A model generated the notes under the pieces. The model was given only the letters and a program-made list of their open reading frames with translations. It ran no database searches and was not told the DNA's origin. Position numbers and translations under genes: made by a program. A stretch of DNA of 64,000 bases from Ophiobolus disseminans (Eukaryota > Ascomycota > Dothideomycetes > Pleosporales > Phaeosphaeriaceae): the NCBI GenBank assembly GCA_010093685.1, contig MU006218.1, forward strand, positions 283,766-347,765, given 5' to 3'. Positions 45,655 to 56,527 of this stretch are shown one piece after another (the stretch's first letter is position 1; each line of letters starts with the position of its first letter).

Positions 45655-47275
45655 ATGAGTGCCCCTTCGACTCTCCCACTGGCACTCACGCCTACGATTC
45701 ATCATGACACGACAGAAGAGAACCTGTCTAGTGCGCGGACCGAGTTTGTCGCAATTTTAGGACTCGAGAACATAAACGACGACCTGGAGGCATGCGCTGC
45801 GCGTTCAGGTTCACGCTGGTCCGAGGCGTCACCTTCACACAAAGCGTCTTTGATCGTTTCTCCCCACACCACCCAAGACGTGAGCGAGATTCTGAAAATA
45901 TGCTCTAGGCGGCGCATCCCAGTTACACCATACTCTGGCGGTACGGGCTTAGCCGGCTCGCTTGCTGCAACTCGCGGTGGCGTATGCGTTGACCTCAGCT
46001 CCATGTCAAGGGTGTGGGACCTCCATGAGAGCGATATGGATGTCACTGTCCAGCCCGGAGTTGGATGGATGGATCTTAACGCCGAACTGGCAGAGAATGG
46101 TCTCTTCTTTCCCCCTGATCCGTCTCCCGGAGCTAAGATGGGAGGTATGGTAAGCTGAACCACCTCCATCAGTCGATCAGCTGTCCGGTCACGTTGACTG
46201 AAATTATGTCGTAGATTGCCATGGGTTGCTCAGGGACCAATGCCTTCCGCCATGGAACTATGAGAGACTGGGTCATCTCGTTGACCGTAGTACTTGCTGA
46301 TGGAACCGTTGTCAAGACTCGCAATCGACCGCGGAAGTCCTCTGCAGGGTACGATCTGACTCACCTCATCGTCGGCTCGGAAGGCACATTGGGCATTGTT
46401 ACTGAGGCAGTCCTTAAACTGACAAACGTTCCCAAAAATCCTCACATCGCCATCTTACCCTTCAGCGACACACATCTGGCCGTTGAAACCGCGATCTCTA
46501 TAATATCCTCCGGTGAAGTCTTTGACGCTATTGAGTTCATCGACCATCGCAGCCTGGAGGTAGTCAATCAGTCAAAACTATTCCCAGATCAATGGCGCGA
46601 GGTGCCCACGCTTTTCATTAAGTTTTCTGGAGCTGATGAAACCACGAAAGCCCACATCGAGCTGATCAAGGACTTGGCTCAAAAGAATGGTTGCTTAGAA
46701 CTTAGTCTGAGCTCAGACCCCACGCAGGTTGATGCATGGTGGAGTGTTCGAAAGCTCATGGGTAAGGCTCTTGTAACAGTGATGAAGCCGAACGACATAT
46801 TCCTGGCATCTGACGCTGCGGTGCCGAGATCGCGGCTTGCTGATATCATCGTTGAGACGCAGAAAGCCACAGAAGATGCTGGGTTTTTCTGCTCTACTCT
46901 TGGACACATTGGTGATGGTACACGAACGTCGGCACCTTAAACGGCTTTTAGCTAATGCAAAACCTAGGCAACGTACATGTTGTGTTCTTCTGTCCGCCAG
47001 AGAAGAGGGAACTAGGAGAGCAGTTGATCAAGGACGTCCAAAAAAGAGCGTTGAGAATGGAGGGTACAATCACCGGAGAACACGGAATTGGCCTTTCATT
47101 GCGAGACATGCTTTTGGAAGAAATTGGAGACTCGGGAGTAGATCTGACGCGCAAGGTAAACCCGACTCATCATGTCGACTGTTCTATCAGCTCATGAGTG
47201 CTCTTATAGATAAAACTTGCCCTCGATCCGTATTGTATTCTCAACTGCGACAAGGTCGTGCGCATCGAAGCATAG
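45655..47275 (+). CDS. FAD-linked oxidase, D-lactate dehydrogenase-like
   Basis: 483 residues from exons 45655-46149, 46215-46917, 46968-47155 and 47210-47275. A VAO-type FAD-binding domain (SLIVSPHTTQDVSEILKICSRRRIPVTPYSGGTGLAG, VTVQPGVGWMDLN, GLFFPPDPSPGAKMGGM, CSGTNAFRHGTMRDWV, GYDLTHLIVGSEGTLGIVTEA) is followed by the FAD-oxidase C-terminal domain (LGHIGDGNVHVVFF, ITGEHGIGLSLRDML, IKLALDPYCILNCDKV). Family members include mitochondrial D-lactate and D-2-hydroxyacid dehydrogenases. The N-terminus is short with no obvious mitochondrial leader, so location and substrate are open. The last exon is only 66 nt. Divergent from the ACS transporter: a carboxylate importer paired with a hydroxyacid oxidase would make metabolic sense (inference). 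Confidence 0.9.
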
Positions 47276-47974
47276 GAGGAACGAATGCTGATAAACGCTG
47301 GCCGGTCAGGCGATAAAAGTTTGCGCTTCCCCGTCTAATGGTCCGACTCGCAGATCGTAAGGTGATGGCTATAGAGTCGCCGCAGCTGAGAAGGAAAGGC
47401 TTTTCTTTCTCTTAGATGTTGTGGGAAGATCGTGAGTGGGGTCAGGGGAGGCGCAGCCTACGTACGCCAAGGCTTTACACTAGCGTCATTATCGAAGCTC
47501 GTCATGCCCGTGTCTCGAACTCCGTACCACCAGATCAACTGTCAAATGTCTCAAGAGATGATGCACTCATGAAAAATGATCAGGGACAGTGAACCCTCAT
47601 GGCAGCCTCCTTATGCGTACCCCGATAGGTAGTGTCCATTAGAACTGAGGGCATTACACTCTCTTCAAAGAAAAGCCTCCGATAACCTTCTAATACCTCT
47701 TCTGCAGCCACGAGCGATGTGTTACTCGTTTCACTTGGGGCGCCAGTTGCTGTAGACTCGGCCACGAAGTGAAAGCACAGACTAACGCTAATCACCTGCA
47801 TGCATGACTACCTAGTGCTTCATCTCCCACGGTTCCGCCAGCGATCTAAGTGCTAGCTACGACCTCAACAAACACAACCTTTCAACGCAACTATTCAACT
47901 CAACGACTGCTCCATAAACAGATCGTGGAACCGTCAACAGTCGAGCATTCTCTACTGAAAAAACCAAGATCACC
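47276..47974. other. Intergenic, no gene recognised
   Basis: 700 bp. A minus-strand frame at 47580-47801 is not supported. Confidence 0.5.
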
Positions 47975-48906
47975 ATGACGGAAGCGACAGAGGTATCAAT
48001 GTAAGTCGGCCTTCCAACACAATCTTGCAAACTTGACTGACTCACACCAGGAACAGCTCAATGCATAGCCAAACCCAATCCCCTTTCCTCCTTCTCCCGC
48101 CAGAACTGCGCAACATAGTCTACAAGTATGTTGTCGGTGGACACGATATACAATTTACCCAGCAATTCCATCATCACTCGAAGAGTTCCGAAAAGGATGG
48201 ACTTTGTACCGTCATTTGCAAGAAGCCAGGCCGGAGTTGGGTTAGGACGGGAGATTCTCTTGCTGTTCTCATGTGCATCTGCCACCAGATTCGCTCAGAG
48301 AGCAAGATCTTGCCATTTGCAATCAATGAGTTCGGTGGCGATGTTCCTCGATTACTGTTAGCTTCCACCAGGTTCTTTTCCGGGCGACTCACCTTCGAAG
48401 CCATTTCATTCTTCCATTTGATCGTTGGCAGCTGGTATGTCATTCACGTCAACAAGGTTGTGGGGTTTCGGTCGGAGCTCAAGCAGGCAACCGCTTTCCT
48501 TGGAAGCCTTCCTCACCTAAAGCGGCTCACCATAGACTGGACCGGAGATATCCCTCACGGATCGTGGAATGTTCTCAAGTGCAGCCTTGTCGAAAAGGTG
48601 CAAGCGAAACTTTCAGAGTGCTCGTCGGGAGAACAGAAGATAGACGTTCAAGTGATACAGCTAGGAGACGAATTATCCTGGGCAAGAGTTGCGGAAAGAC
48701 ACGGTTCTCGACCAGAAGACCAAATTCCATACTGCGACGACTGCTGTAATAAAAGCAAGGCTTATTGGAAAGACAAGACGGCGGATGAACAACAAAACTA
48801 CAAACTTCGGGGCTCGTACGAATCTCTATACCCGAGGAAAGAAGTAGTGGGTCCACCAACTGCGAGGGGCTTGCGCGCCTTAAGGAGGGATAATCTACAG
48901 CGATAG
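47975..48906 (+). CDS. F-box/2EXR-like family protein with cysteine tail, intact copy
   Basis: 293 residues: exon 1 47975-48000 (26 nt, MTEATEVS plus split AT), a 50-bp intron (GTAAGT, CACCAG), exon 2 48051-48906. Core: SQTQSPFLLLPPELRNIVYKYVVGG. Second motif: CHQIRSESKILPFAINEFGG. It is the longest copy here, with about 75 extra C-terminal residues after the usual end, including YCDDCCNKSKAYW and a charged stretch (KDKTADEQQNYKLRG). First of three plus-strand copies at 48-51 kb. Function unknown. Confidence 0.75.
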
Positions 48907-49362
48907 TGGTGAGAGGTATCAAACGATCGTCAAAATCCAACGAACGCACATGTAGAAATGAACGAATGCACTTGGAGATAGGTACTCCGGTTCCTTACAG
49001 TTTTCACGAACGGCATCGTGTAGTTGTCGGCAATTGATTACAACAACAAAGTGATCCAACGATGGCATTGGATTCACGTGAGCCTGTTCGTATTCGCGTC
49101 CGACAGTGGTGATGGTAACGTCTTATACAGTATCTAGGTATCCTTCAACCCATTATAACAGATTCACACTCGCGAGCTCAAACAGAGGCATATATGTTGC
49201 CAATGAATGAATGTCTTTTTTGGGCGCAGCAAGTGTGCGCCTGTGCTACGTTTGTTGCACCCGAACTCTATCACAGGCCTCGGTACGTCGGCTCTCGCGC
49301 GCTTCAACTACACTCTGACCCTTCAATCACACGATCTAGTAAATACCGCCATTCTCTCAACC
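48907..49362. other. Intergenic, no gene recognised
   Basis: About 455 bp between two same-strand family copies. The promoter of the second copy is expected here. Confidence 0.55.
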
Positions 49363-50100
49363 ATGGACGTGATCAACCAGCAGTCGTCGAAATTTGCCTT
49401 CACCGAAAACATCCGCAAGACCGGTGAAGTCTATGCATACAGCACGATGTGAGTACCATTATCCAGTGGCATGACGTCTGCGGAGCGTATACTGACTATT
49501 ACAAGCCCGAGCTGGAATCGCAAGAATTCTCCCTTCCTCCGCCTTCCCACCGAGCTCCGGAATGTCATATACCAACACGTGACCCGGGGTCTCCAGATCC
49601 GCTTCGTCGACGGCCAGCAATCGTTCATTGTCTGCCGCTCCGCCATCATACAATCAACTCCGGTCTGGCAACATCCGATAAACCTCTTAGCTCTAAACGA
49701 GACGTGCAGTCAGATCTATTCCGAAACAAAAATGCTTCTATTTGAGCTGAATGAATTCAGTGGCTGCATCAAGCACGTGCAGCTCGCTCTCACAGACTAT
49801 CTCACCCGCGAACAAATGAACAGGATCACTTGTGTCTGCCTCATTACTGGAGAAAATATCTGGACAGGGCTTCCAGGCTCACGTCATTCAGACGAGCTAC
49901 CTGTCGACCAAGTGTGGAAGTCGCTTGCACACCTAAAGGGTTTGAATCGTATTGTTGTGGAACATCCAGAGCGCTGCTCCCCTGAATATCAGCCAATCTA
50001 CCTGCCATTACTTATTCGTTGGACCAAGTGTTGTTTCAGGAGGTTTGGTGGGAAGACTAGCGTGGACATGGACATCGAAGTTACCTGTCACGGGGATTGA
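49363..50100 (+). CDS. Small F-box/2EXR-like family protein, intact copy
   Basis: 226 residues: exon 1 49363-49448 (86 nt, longer than in most copies, MDVINQQSSKFAFTENI and ending YST plus split AT), a 57-bp intron (GTGAGT, ACAAG), exon 2 49506-50100. Core: NRKNSPFLRLPTELRNVIYQHVTRG. Second motif: CSQIYSETKMLLFELNEFSG. The C-terminal half keeps the family's predicted hydrophobic helices (VWKSLAHLKGLNRIVVEHPE). Function unknown. Confidence 0.72.
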
Positions 50101-50510
50101 AGATATGCTGGAGGCCTATTGGTGGTGCAGCAGCACTTTGACAAGCTGGAGAAGGGGGTAAGATTCAATATCGGAGCTTTCAGTCATTTGTTTGCTATGA
50201 CTCACCGGCTCGTGATCTGGGTGAATAAGTCTTCAGGAAACCTATCACTACATAGCGACGATCGTTCTTGATAGTATATCTTGTCTAAACTCACAACACT
50301 ACCCAGGTATCGACCACTATCCACCTACCCTCACCTATGCGGTTCCGATCAACTAAATTTCGACTGCTCTCCAAAACCGAAAAAAAAAACATGAATCGCC
50401 ATGTGCCAAAGTTCAAGCTACTTCAGCGCAGAAAGAACCGAGAGAAGAGCCAAAAGTCCGCTGTCGTCCACACTCGCGGTCCTTTCTAAGGTAAGGGTTT
50501 CGACACCCTG
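50101..50510. other. Intergenic, no gene recognised
   Basis: 410 bp between two family copies. It includes a run of ten A at about 50380-50389. No coding seen. Confidence 0.55.
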
Positions 50511-51113
50511 ATGAACGATGCATTGTCAGTTCACTACCACACGCACCTGAAACTGCACAAGCTAATAAACTCCAGAGTCTACTGTAATCAGCATGAATCT
50601 CCGCTCCTCCGCCTTTCCCCCGAACTCCGCAATAAAATCTACGGCTACGTTCTAGGCGGCCACGAGCTCCGTTACCTTGAACGGACACACGGCCCTGCTT
50701 CCATTGTTCCCAAACACACTTCTAACGACACCTTGTACGAATCAAAACACTGCGACAACCTTTTCGCCCTGACCCGCGTGTCACGTCAACTTCGCGCCGA
50801 GACGCGCATTCTACCGTATAAGCTCAACGTATTCGGCGGATACGTCGACTTGCTGCTGAAAGCACTCGAACCACAAGGCGAGCTGCTAAAAGCAGTGCGC
50901 ATGGTGCAGCTAGTAGAGCCCATTCCCCATCCCAACAAGGAACACCTCAAGCGTTACTGTACACAGGATGTGTCTAGACTCGTCGACCTCTTTCCAGAGC
51001 TGCAGTGCGTTGTGCTGGAATGCACGACCATCCCTCAGTTTGAGGAGTGGGCAACGAATTCAGCAGAGTTCAAGTTGCAGGTGGAGTATGCTTTGAAGCG
51101 GATGGGAAAGTAG
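50511..51113 (+). CDS. Small F-box/2EXR-like family protein, intact copy
   Basis: 183 residues: a minimal 14-nt exon 1 (50511-50524, MNDA plus split TT), a 51-bp intron (GTCAGT donor, CTAATAA branch, CCAG acceptor), exon 2 50576-51113. Core: NQHESPLLRLSPELRNKIYGYVLGG. Second motif: SRQLRAETRILPYKLNVFGGY. It ends KLQVEYALKRMGK. The short exon and phase-2 intron match the other copies, which supports the ATG choice; an additional upstream exon cannot be excluded. Function unknown. Confidence 0.72.
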   Translation: MNDALSVHYHTHLKLHKLINSRVYCNQHESPLLRLSPELRNKIYGYVLGGHELRYLERTHGPASIVPKHTSNDTLYESKHCDNLFALTRVSRQLRAETRILPYKLNVFGGYVDLLLKALEPQGELLKAVRMVQLVEPIPHPNKEHLKRYCTQDVSRLVDLFPELQCVVLECTTIPQFEEWATNSAEFKLQVEYALKRMGK

Positions 51114-51357
51114 GATGTTGAAGTACGCGTGGTGCAGAGGTATGTTTACGCTGGGGAGCAGTGAGTGAGGCCAGGCAAGATATTTAGGTACCGAGATATG
51201 TCGAACCGTGGTACATTACGACACAAAGCTTCAACACCTTCCCCCCACCTCAACGGCTTTCAATACCAATGACACTCCGAAACACATCATCGCATAACTT
51301 CCTACCAACCAACACATTCCTACACACCCGCACAACCCTCACCCTCCCGCCCCAGAA

Positions 51358-51666
51358 ATGCACTTCACCTCCCTCCTTGCCATCCTCCTCCTCCCTCTGT
51401 TCGCACTCAGCCACGACAACACTCCTCCTCCGGATAGAGTAAGTCCCTCTGCCTGCGGGTCTTTCCTTCCCACTAGAATTTGTAATGAAATAAAAAAATT
51501 GGCTAACTCTGACGTGTAGCACAAGAATCTCTGCACCATTACCCACTGCAAACGCGCGTGTAAAACGAATCGGTTGGGTTGTGGGTTGTCGTATCATGGG
51601 GATCCGAGTGTGAATGAACGGAGGCGATGGTGGTGTGATGGTATGGGTGTGCTAATAAGGGTGTAG
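51358..51666 (+). CDS. Small secreted cysteine-rich protein candidate
   Basis: 75 residues from exons 51358-51438 and 51520-51666, with an 81-bp intron (GTAAGT donor, TAG acceptor, GCTAACTCTGAC branch text). A signal peptide is clear (MHFTSLLAILLLPLFALS). The mature part has five Cys (LCTITHCKRACK, LGCG, WWCDG) and is basic. The 3' end is uncertain: a TAG after GTGCTAATAAGGG looks like an acceptor, and beyond it an open frame encodes GKYRCSTWMEAQDVAST (stop 51771-51773), so a further intron and exon may exist. Small, Cys-rich and secreted fits a fungal effector-like or antimicrobial protein; no family is recognised. Both reading choices need transcript data. Confidence 0.55.
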
Positions 51667-52072
51667 TGGCCGCAGTGCGATTGAGGGGAATTGGAAAGGG
51701 GGAGTGGGATGGGAGAATGGGAAGTACAGGTGTTCTACGTGGATGGAAGCGCAGGATGTTGCTTCGACCTGAGCGTACCCCAATGCACATAAATATAAGT
51801 CAACACAACAATAATCAACGTCAAAAGAATCTTCATCTCCATCTTAAACATGGGTATATACAAAAAAGACCCCTAGCGCGCGATCAAAGTCCTCCAATCC
51901 AGTTCATAAGCCGTCCTCGAAAGCAAAAAGCGCCAACGCTCGAAACGCTCAGAATGTGTTGCGAAAAAAGTGTAGTAAAAACCACAGCGGGACAACCACC
52001 AGCCCATGCACCAGTTGTGAAATAACACCGTTTTCCAAAACGCCAAAATTGTCATCAACATGCGAATGCACA
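51667..52072. other. 3' region, possible last exon of the small secreted protein
   Basis: About 400 bp. The first 110 bp may be coding if the alternative splice of the small secreted protein is used. The rest is A-rich and noncoding. Confidence 0.45.
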
Positions 52073-53980
52073 TCAATCGCTCTCCAACAACTGCCGAATC
52101 TTCTCGTAAAAACTCGCTGGATACTGCCGTATCTCATCGTCCGTCGGACTGGGTTTATTCGGGTCACGAAAGCGGTCTGCGACGCGTTGTATGATCTGTC
52201 CTAGCAGATCTTGTGGTATGCGCAGATCCTCGCCTCCATCAGGGTATAAAAAGACGTCTCTTTCGTCTAACAACTGCGCGACATTGGGTCGGCGGGAGGG
52301 ATCGCGCTGTAAGCAGCGGCGTAACGTAGCTTTGAGGCCCGGTGGGACGCGCATTTCGCCGACGCCGAAGTCGGGGAACTCGATTTGGTAGTCGCGGTTC
52401 ACGATGGCGAGGACGCGCGCCATTTGGTTGGCGATATGGGCGAAGGGTGGGCGGCCGTAGACCATTTGGTAGAGGATGCAGCCGAGGCTCCAGACGTCGG
52501 ATGGCTTGCCGAGGGCCATGTCTTTGCTTCCGTCACCGTTGGATAGGAGTCCTCTTGCGCCTCCGGAGGAGTCTTCAAGTGATTCAGGGGACATGTAGTT
52601 TGGAGTACCGATGTGAGAGTCGCGATGGACGTTCACGGTGTGGTCGACTTCGATGGCGTTGGCGATGCCGAAATCGATGAGCTTTAAACGACCAGAGACG
52701 AGAAGGAAGTTCGCAGGCTTAAGATCGGAGTGGACGATATCATGGTCGTGGACTGCGCCGACGCATTCCAGCATTTCCTTCCAGTAGTAGCGCGTGAAAC
52801 TTAGATCGAGCTTGCCATCGCCATCCGCGGGATCGAGCTTCATTCGTATTATGCGGGCGAGATCGGATTCGCCAATTTCCATGAGCTAATAGAACTTAGC
52901 ATGACATCCGGGTTGGAATGAAATTGATAGTTGGGAAAGTTGCCATAGGTCGGATGACAGAAGGTTGTGATGGAAAATGGTCTGACTTACGACACTAAGG
53001 ACCTGCCGCTGCTCATCGACTTCCCAGTCGTATAATCTTACCACTCTTTCTACGTTTTTGAGCTTCTGCAGCAGGTCAATTTCGCCCTTATAGCCCCGCA
53101 CTGCAGCTTCATCCGCATCTATTAGCTTCACTCTCTTGAGTGCCAGTAGCTTGAAGTTTTCCGCCATGACTCGGTACACAGCCGAGCTGCCTCCTCTGCC
53201 TATCCTATCGAGTTGCGAGTAGTGTTTCCCGTTCACTGCCAGCGTGCTTCGCTTCTTCCTCTCTCTTGTTTTTGTAGTTGCTGCTCCAGCGGCAGCAGTT
53301 GCGGTCTCCAGGACTGACATCTTGGGCGGCGGTGGTGGTGGAGCTGGTCTCCGTGGTGTATTCGCGCTCAATTGCTGCAACGGTACTGGCCTTTCCTGCT
53401 GCTGCAACGGCTGTCTTTGAAGCGGTGATTGTGTCTGGGGAGGTTGCATATTTCGATCCTCCGTCGACCGCATAGCAGAACCGGTGACCTTCATGACGGA
53501 ATCTGGGACGTTCAAGGGAACGTCTTTGATGACGGAGATAGGCAAATTTTCTTGGTCTTGCGAAGGCGGGTGCTCCTCTTCGCTCTGAGGCGTCCGCCGT
53601 AACCTCCTCATCGGTGCACCCCGCAGTGGTACTCGTTTTATCCGCAGACTTGGCGCAGGTGTGACGGTGTCATGTACCGGTGTGTTGGACCCAGAGCCAT
53701 TGCGCGAGATCTTGAGCTTCGGCTTCCTCTTCTCTGGCGAATTGACGTCATTCTGGGCAAGCAGAGCCGTTGTCAACGCGCTCAACTTCATAGGTTGTGG
53801 TATCTCGTCGTCCGAACTGTCGCCGATGTTGATGTTTTGCATCATAGGCGCGTCTGCTGAGAAGCCTTGCGACTGCCCCAGCACGGAGAGGGGCGAGTCT
53901 CTCCTTGGCCGTATCGTCGAGTGTGAGCGCATGCGCCCATATGACGAGCCACCCATGGGTGTTGGTGAAGCGGTTGCCAT
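52073..53980 (-). CDS. mps1: Dual-specificity kinase MPS1/TTK
   Basis: Spindle assembly checkpoint and spindle pole body kinase of the nucleus and kinetochore. Exons 52991-53980 and 52073-52885 give 600 residues; the intron is 105 bp. A long disordered N-terminus (Pro/Gln-rich, APPPPPPKMS) precedes the kinase domain (about 255-540): GRGGSSAVYRV glycine loop, ALKRVKLIDAD, then in exon 2 MEIGESDLARII, VHSDLKPANFLLV, LIDFGIANAI, the MPS1-type activation loop (VHRDSHIGTPNYMSPESL), and WSLGCILYQMVYGRPPFAHI. The C-terminal LLGQIIQRVADRFRDP is also seen. HSDLKPAN instead of HRDLKPEN is normal for the MPS1 family. The gene is complete. Confidence 0.95.
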
Positions 53981-54716
53981 TGCGTCGCGTTCGGCTTCGG
54001 CGCGTCGCTATAATCGAGGTAGAAGTGCTGTCGGGCTAGCGAATGTCGGCTGTAGTGTTAGTTGCGCATACATAAGGACCAAAAAGTGGGCGGCTGTTCG
54101 CTGTAGGGATGCTTGTGGTGGGAGAGTCTGGAGGTTGTGAGCGCGCGGCAGCTAGATCCTGGTAGTTCGCGCCCGCGTTGCCTAGCAACGACTCGGGTAA
54201 ACAGAGACCAAAAGTGCACGGCAAATTGTGCAGCCCTTTCAGAACTCGAACTCTTTAGTTTGCTGATGGAACGCTTGGTCAATGCAACACTTTGTGGTAA
54301 TCACGATGTGTCCTGGCCTTCCTGCCACTGCTGGATTGGATGTCTGGCTCCACGATTACACCTCGGGGCTTGTTCGTCACTCCTCGTATATCGATATCTT
54401 CACCTCGTCTACTTTCGCCATGAACGCACAAAATCATTTCCGAGTTGACTTCCTTCGCGCCTCGAGAGTGGCATGGCTCATTTTACGAGCACCAAATGAC
54501 GCCCAGCCTCAAGTCGTGACCAAGACAACTTGTGCAGAAGATGCATTGATTCATATGCTGTAATACACACGCAACTCTATCCTAAATCAGCCACTCTTAT
54601 AATCCTCTGTTAATGGTATGCGCATATGCGCCGCCCAATCCTGCTGTAACTCCCTCTCCGAACGCCAACCATGCAACCCAAGTCACAGTATATCAATGCA
54701 GCCCAAATGATTACGC
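53981..54716. other. Intergenic, no gene recognised
   Basis: 736 bp between two minus-strand genes. Plus-strand frames at 54113-54563 are not supported by motif or splice structure. Confidence 0.5.
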
Positions 54717-56018
54717 TCACTGCGGGGTTTCCTCAAGCACGATGGCGACCACTGCCGCAATGTCGTCGGGCTTGCCGCCATGCCAGTTTTCCCCTGGATA
54801 ATACCTTTGTACTTCTTTGGCGAAAGGCCCGTCTCGTCGGGTGTTGAGGCCGGTTTCTTTGGCTTCTTTTGCGATCGCTACGGCGACTTTGGCCTGGAGG
54901 GAGGCTTTGCCAGCCTTCTGAGCTGAGCCAGAATGCACGAGCGCAGCCAGATCTCGTCCGACTTCTATGGCGCCATCTCGCTCAACCCAGGCGCCCAATT
55001 CCACCATCTGACGACTAATGATGCCCAAAGCGTCCTGGGGGCTCAAGTTGTCCCATACACCATCAGTCGCAAAGACGAGCACGTCTCCATGGCGGACCTT
55101 GTGATGCGTCACACTCGATTCCTTGGGCTGATCCGAGAGAGTGGTTGGACCTCCAAAGACGGCCATTTGTACAAGCATGCGCTGAGGAGTCTTGGAGAGC
55201 TGATAAGGAGTATTGAAGGCGTGCGTCTGGGGCTGCGTGAAATGTCGTACTGCATTGCCTCCCAGATGCATGAAACCAGAATCGCCCAAATTCGCTACCT
55301 CAACGTTTCCGTCTGGCTCAGCAACGGCCAGACATGCGGTGCTGCCACCTCCTTCTATGCTGTCGTCCTCGGTGACCTCGTCGTACGCGACTTGGAGAAG
55401 GTCTTTTGGATGCAACGATGTCGTGTTCGATCCTTGTGGCCATGAGCGTGCGGCGCATGTCATGTACTCGCACAAGCCATGGGAGAAGTCCCCGGGGTCC
55501 AAGCCAGATTCGACCCACCCTCCTACCCCGTCTGCAACACCAAATGCAGTGGCATTGGTGGTCCCTACTTGGCTGAAGAAGAATGCATCCTGGCCACTTT
55601 TCGCGCGACGATGCTTGTCTATGGTGTCTTTGCACGCCCTCAAATTCGCGATGGTAGACTTGGTCGGGTCATGCGGCGGGTTGGTGTACAGGTTGGCCTC
55701 TGCATTGAACCGATCTTGCTTAGCAGAGTAGGATGCTGCCACATGGTAGGTGAATTGGGGTGTACTACTCCGACTGTGCGAGGTCGAATGGAAAGATCGT
55801 AAGCCGACGTAGGCCGGTGACGTATCTCTCTGCAGTGGGCATGTCGGCTGAGCGTACAGCGAGCCCCTGTGCCGTGTGTGGAGGTCTGCAGTTCGCGCCG
55901 AGTGAACTGAGGCGATTGCAGAGGATGTGGAAAGTGCGAAGAGGAAGAGCCCGGTGGTTGCGCGACGCGAATTGGAGAGCCGAGCAAGACCCGCCGTGCT
56001 GGCTATCGCGATTGACAT
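54717..56018 (-). CDS. ptc7: PP2C-type phosphatase PTC7-like (mitochondrial)
   Basis: 433 residues, intronless. A PPM/PP2C-like domain of the PTC7/SpoIIE-related type: QDAFFFSQ, FGVADGVGGWVESGLDPGDFSHGLCEYM (metal-binding Asp in VADGVGG), GGSTACLAVAE, VANLGDSGFMHL, HGDVLVFATDGVWDNLSPQDAL, and PDDIAAVVAIVLEE at the end. The N-terminus is basic and Ser-rich with a hydrophobic stretch (TGLFLFALSTSSAIAS), fitting mitochondrial import, as for yeast Ptc7, which acts on the coenzyme Q enzyme Coq7. The ATG 56018 was used; the frame upstream has no ATG. A leader MSIAIASTAGLARLSNSRR is visible. Confidence 0.93.
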   Translation of the reverse strand: MSIAIASTAGLARLSNSRRATTGLFLFALSTSSAIASVHSARTADLHTRHRGSLYAQPTCPLQRDTSPAYVGLRSFHSTSHSRSSTPQFTYHVAASYSAKQDRFNAEANLYTNPPHDPTKSTIANLRACKDTIDKHRRAKSGQDAFFFSQVGTTNATAFGVADGVGGWVESGLDPGDFSHGLCEYMTCAARSWPQGSNTTSLHPKDLLQVAYDEVTEDDSIEGGGSTACLAVAEPDGNVEVANLGDSGFMHLGGNAVRHFTQPQTHAFNTPYQLSKTPQRMLVQMAVFGGPTTLSDQPKESSVTHHKVRHGDVLVFATDGVWDNLSPQDALGIISRQMVELGAWVERDGAIEVGRDLAALVHSGSAQKAGKASLQAKVAVAIAKEAKETGLNTRRDGPFAKEVQRYYPGENWHGGKPDDIAAVVAIVLEETPQ

Positions 56019-56527
56019 GGCCGCAGCCCAAGCCTGCGAGTTACAGGTCAGCACAAGTCGGACTAGGCGATATTATGGTAGTGCAAAGGCCGTGGAGCAT
56101 AATGGCGGTGCAATACCTTTACGACTGGAACAGATGAACGAAAAAGAGACTTCTGGACTAGGGATTCACGTTGGCGGGCGATGTCTTGCCGATCCGGCTT
56201 AGTCTCTACTTACAATTATCTGGATCATAGCAACGAGAAGGAGTCGGGGCGGTTTAAGATATGCCAAAGCACATGCTAAGTATCGGGCTTTGGATGTGCT
56301 GTCTTGGGGCTGGCAATTTGCCCACTCGCTTCCAACAAAACAACCTGTCAAAGACCAAACGCTGCCGGCGTGGTCGCGGTTTCAAACACGGCGGGATAAT
56401 GACATAACCCGCGCTAGTCCAGCCTTACCGGTATCGCCTAAACTCCGGGCTAGCGCTGGGAAACTCCATCACGAAGTTCCACCCCACAGTCGCAACCCAC
56501 CTCTCCACTCGAAGGGACGCGGTCACA
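56019..56527. other. Intergenic between divergent genes
   Basis: About 510 bp shared promoter region of the PTC7-like gene and prp4. No coding is supported. Confidence 0.6.
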
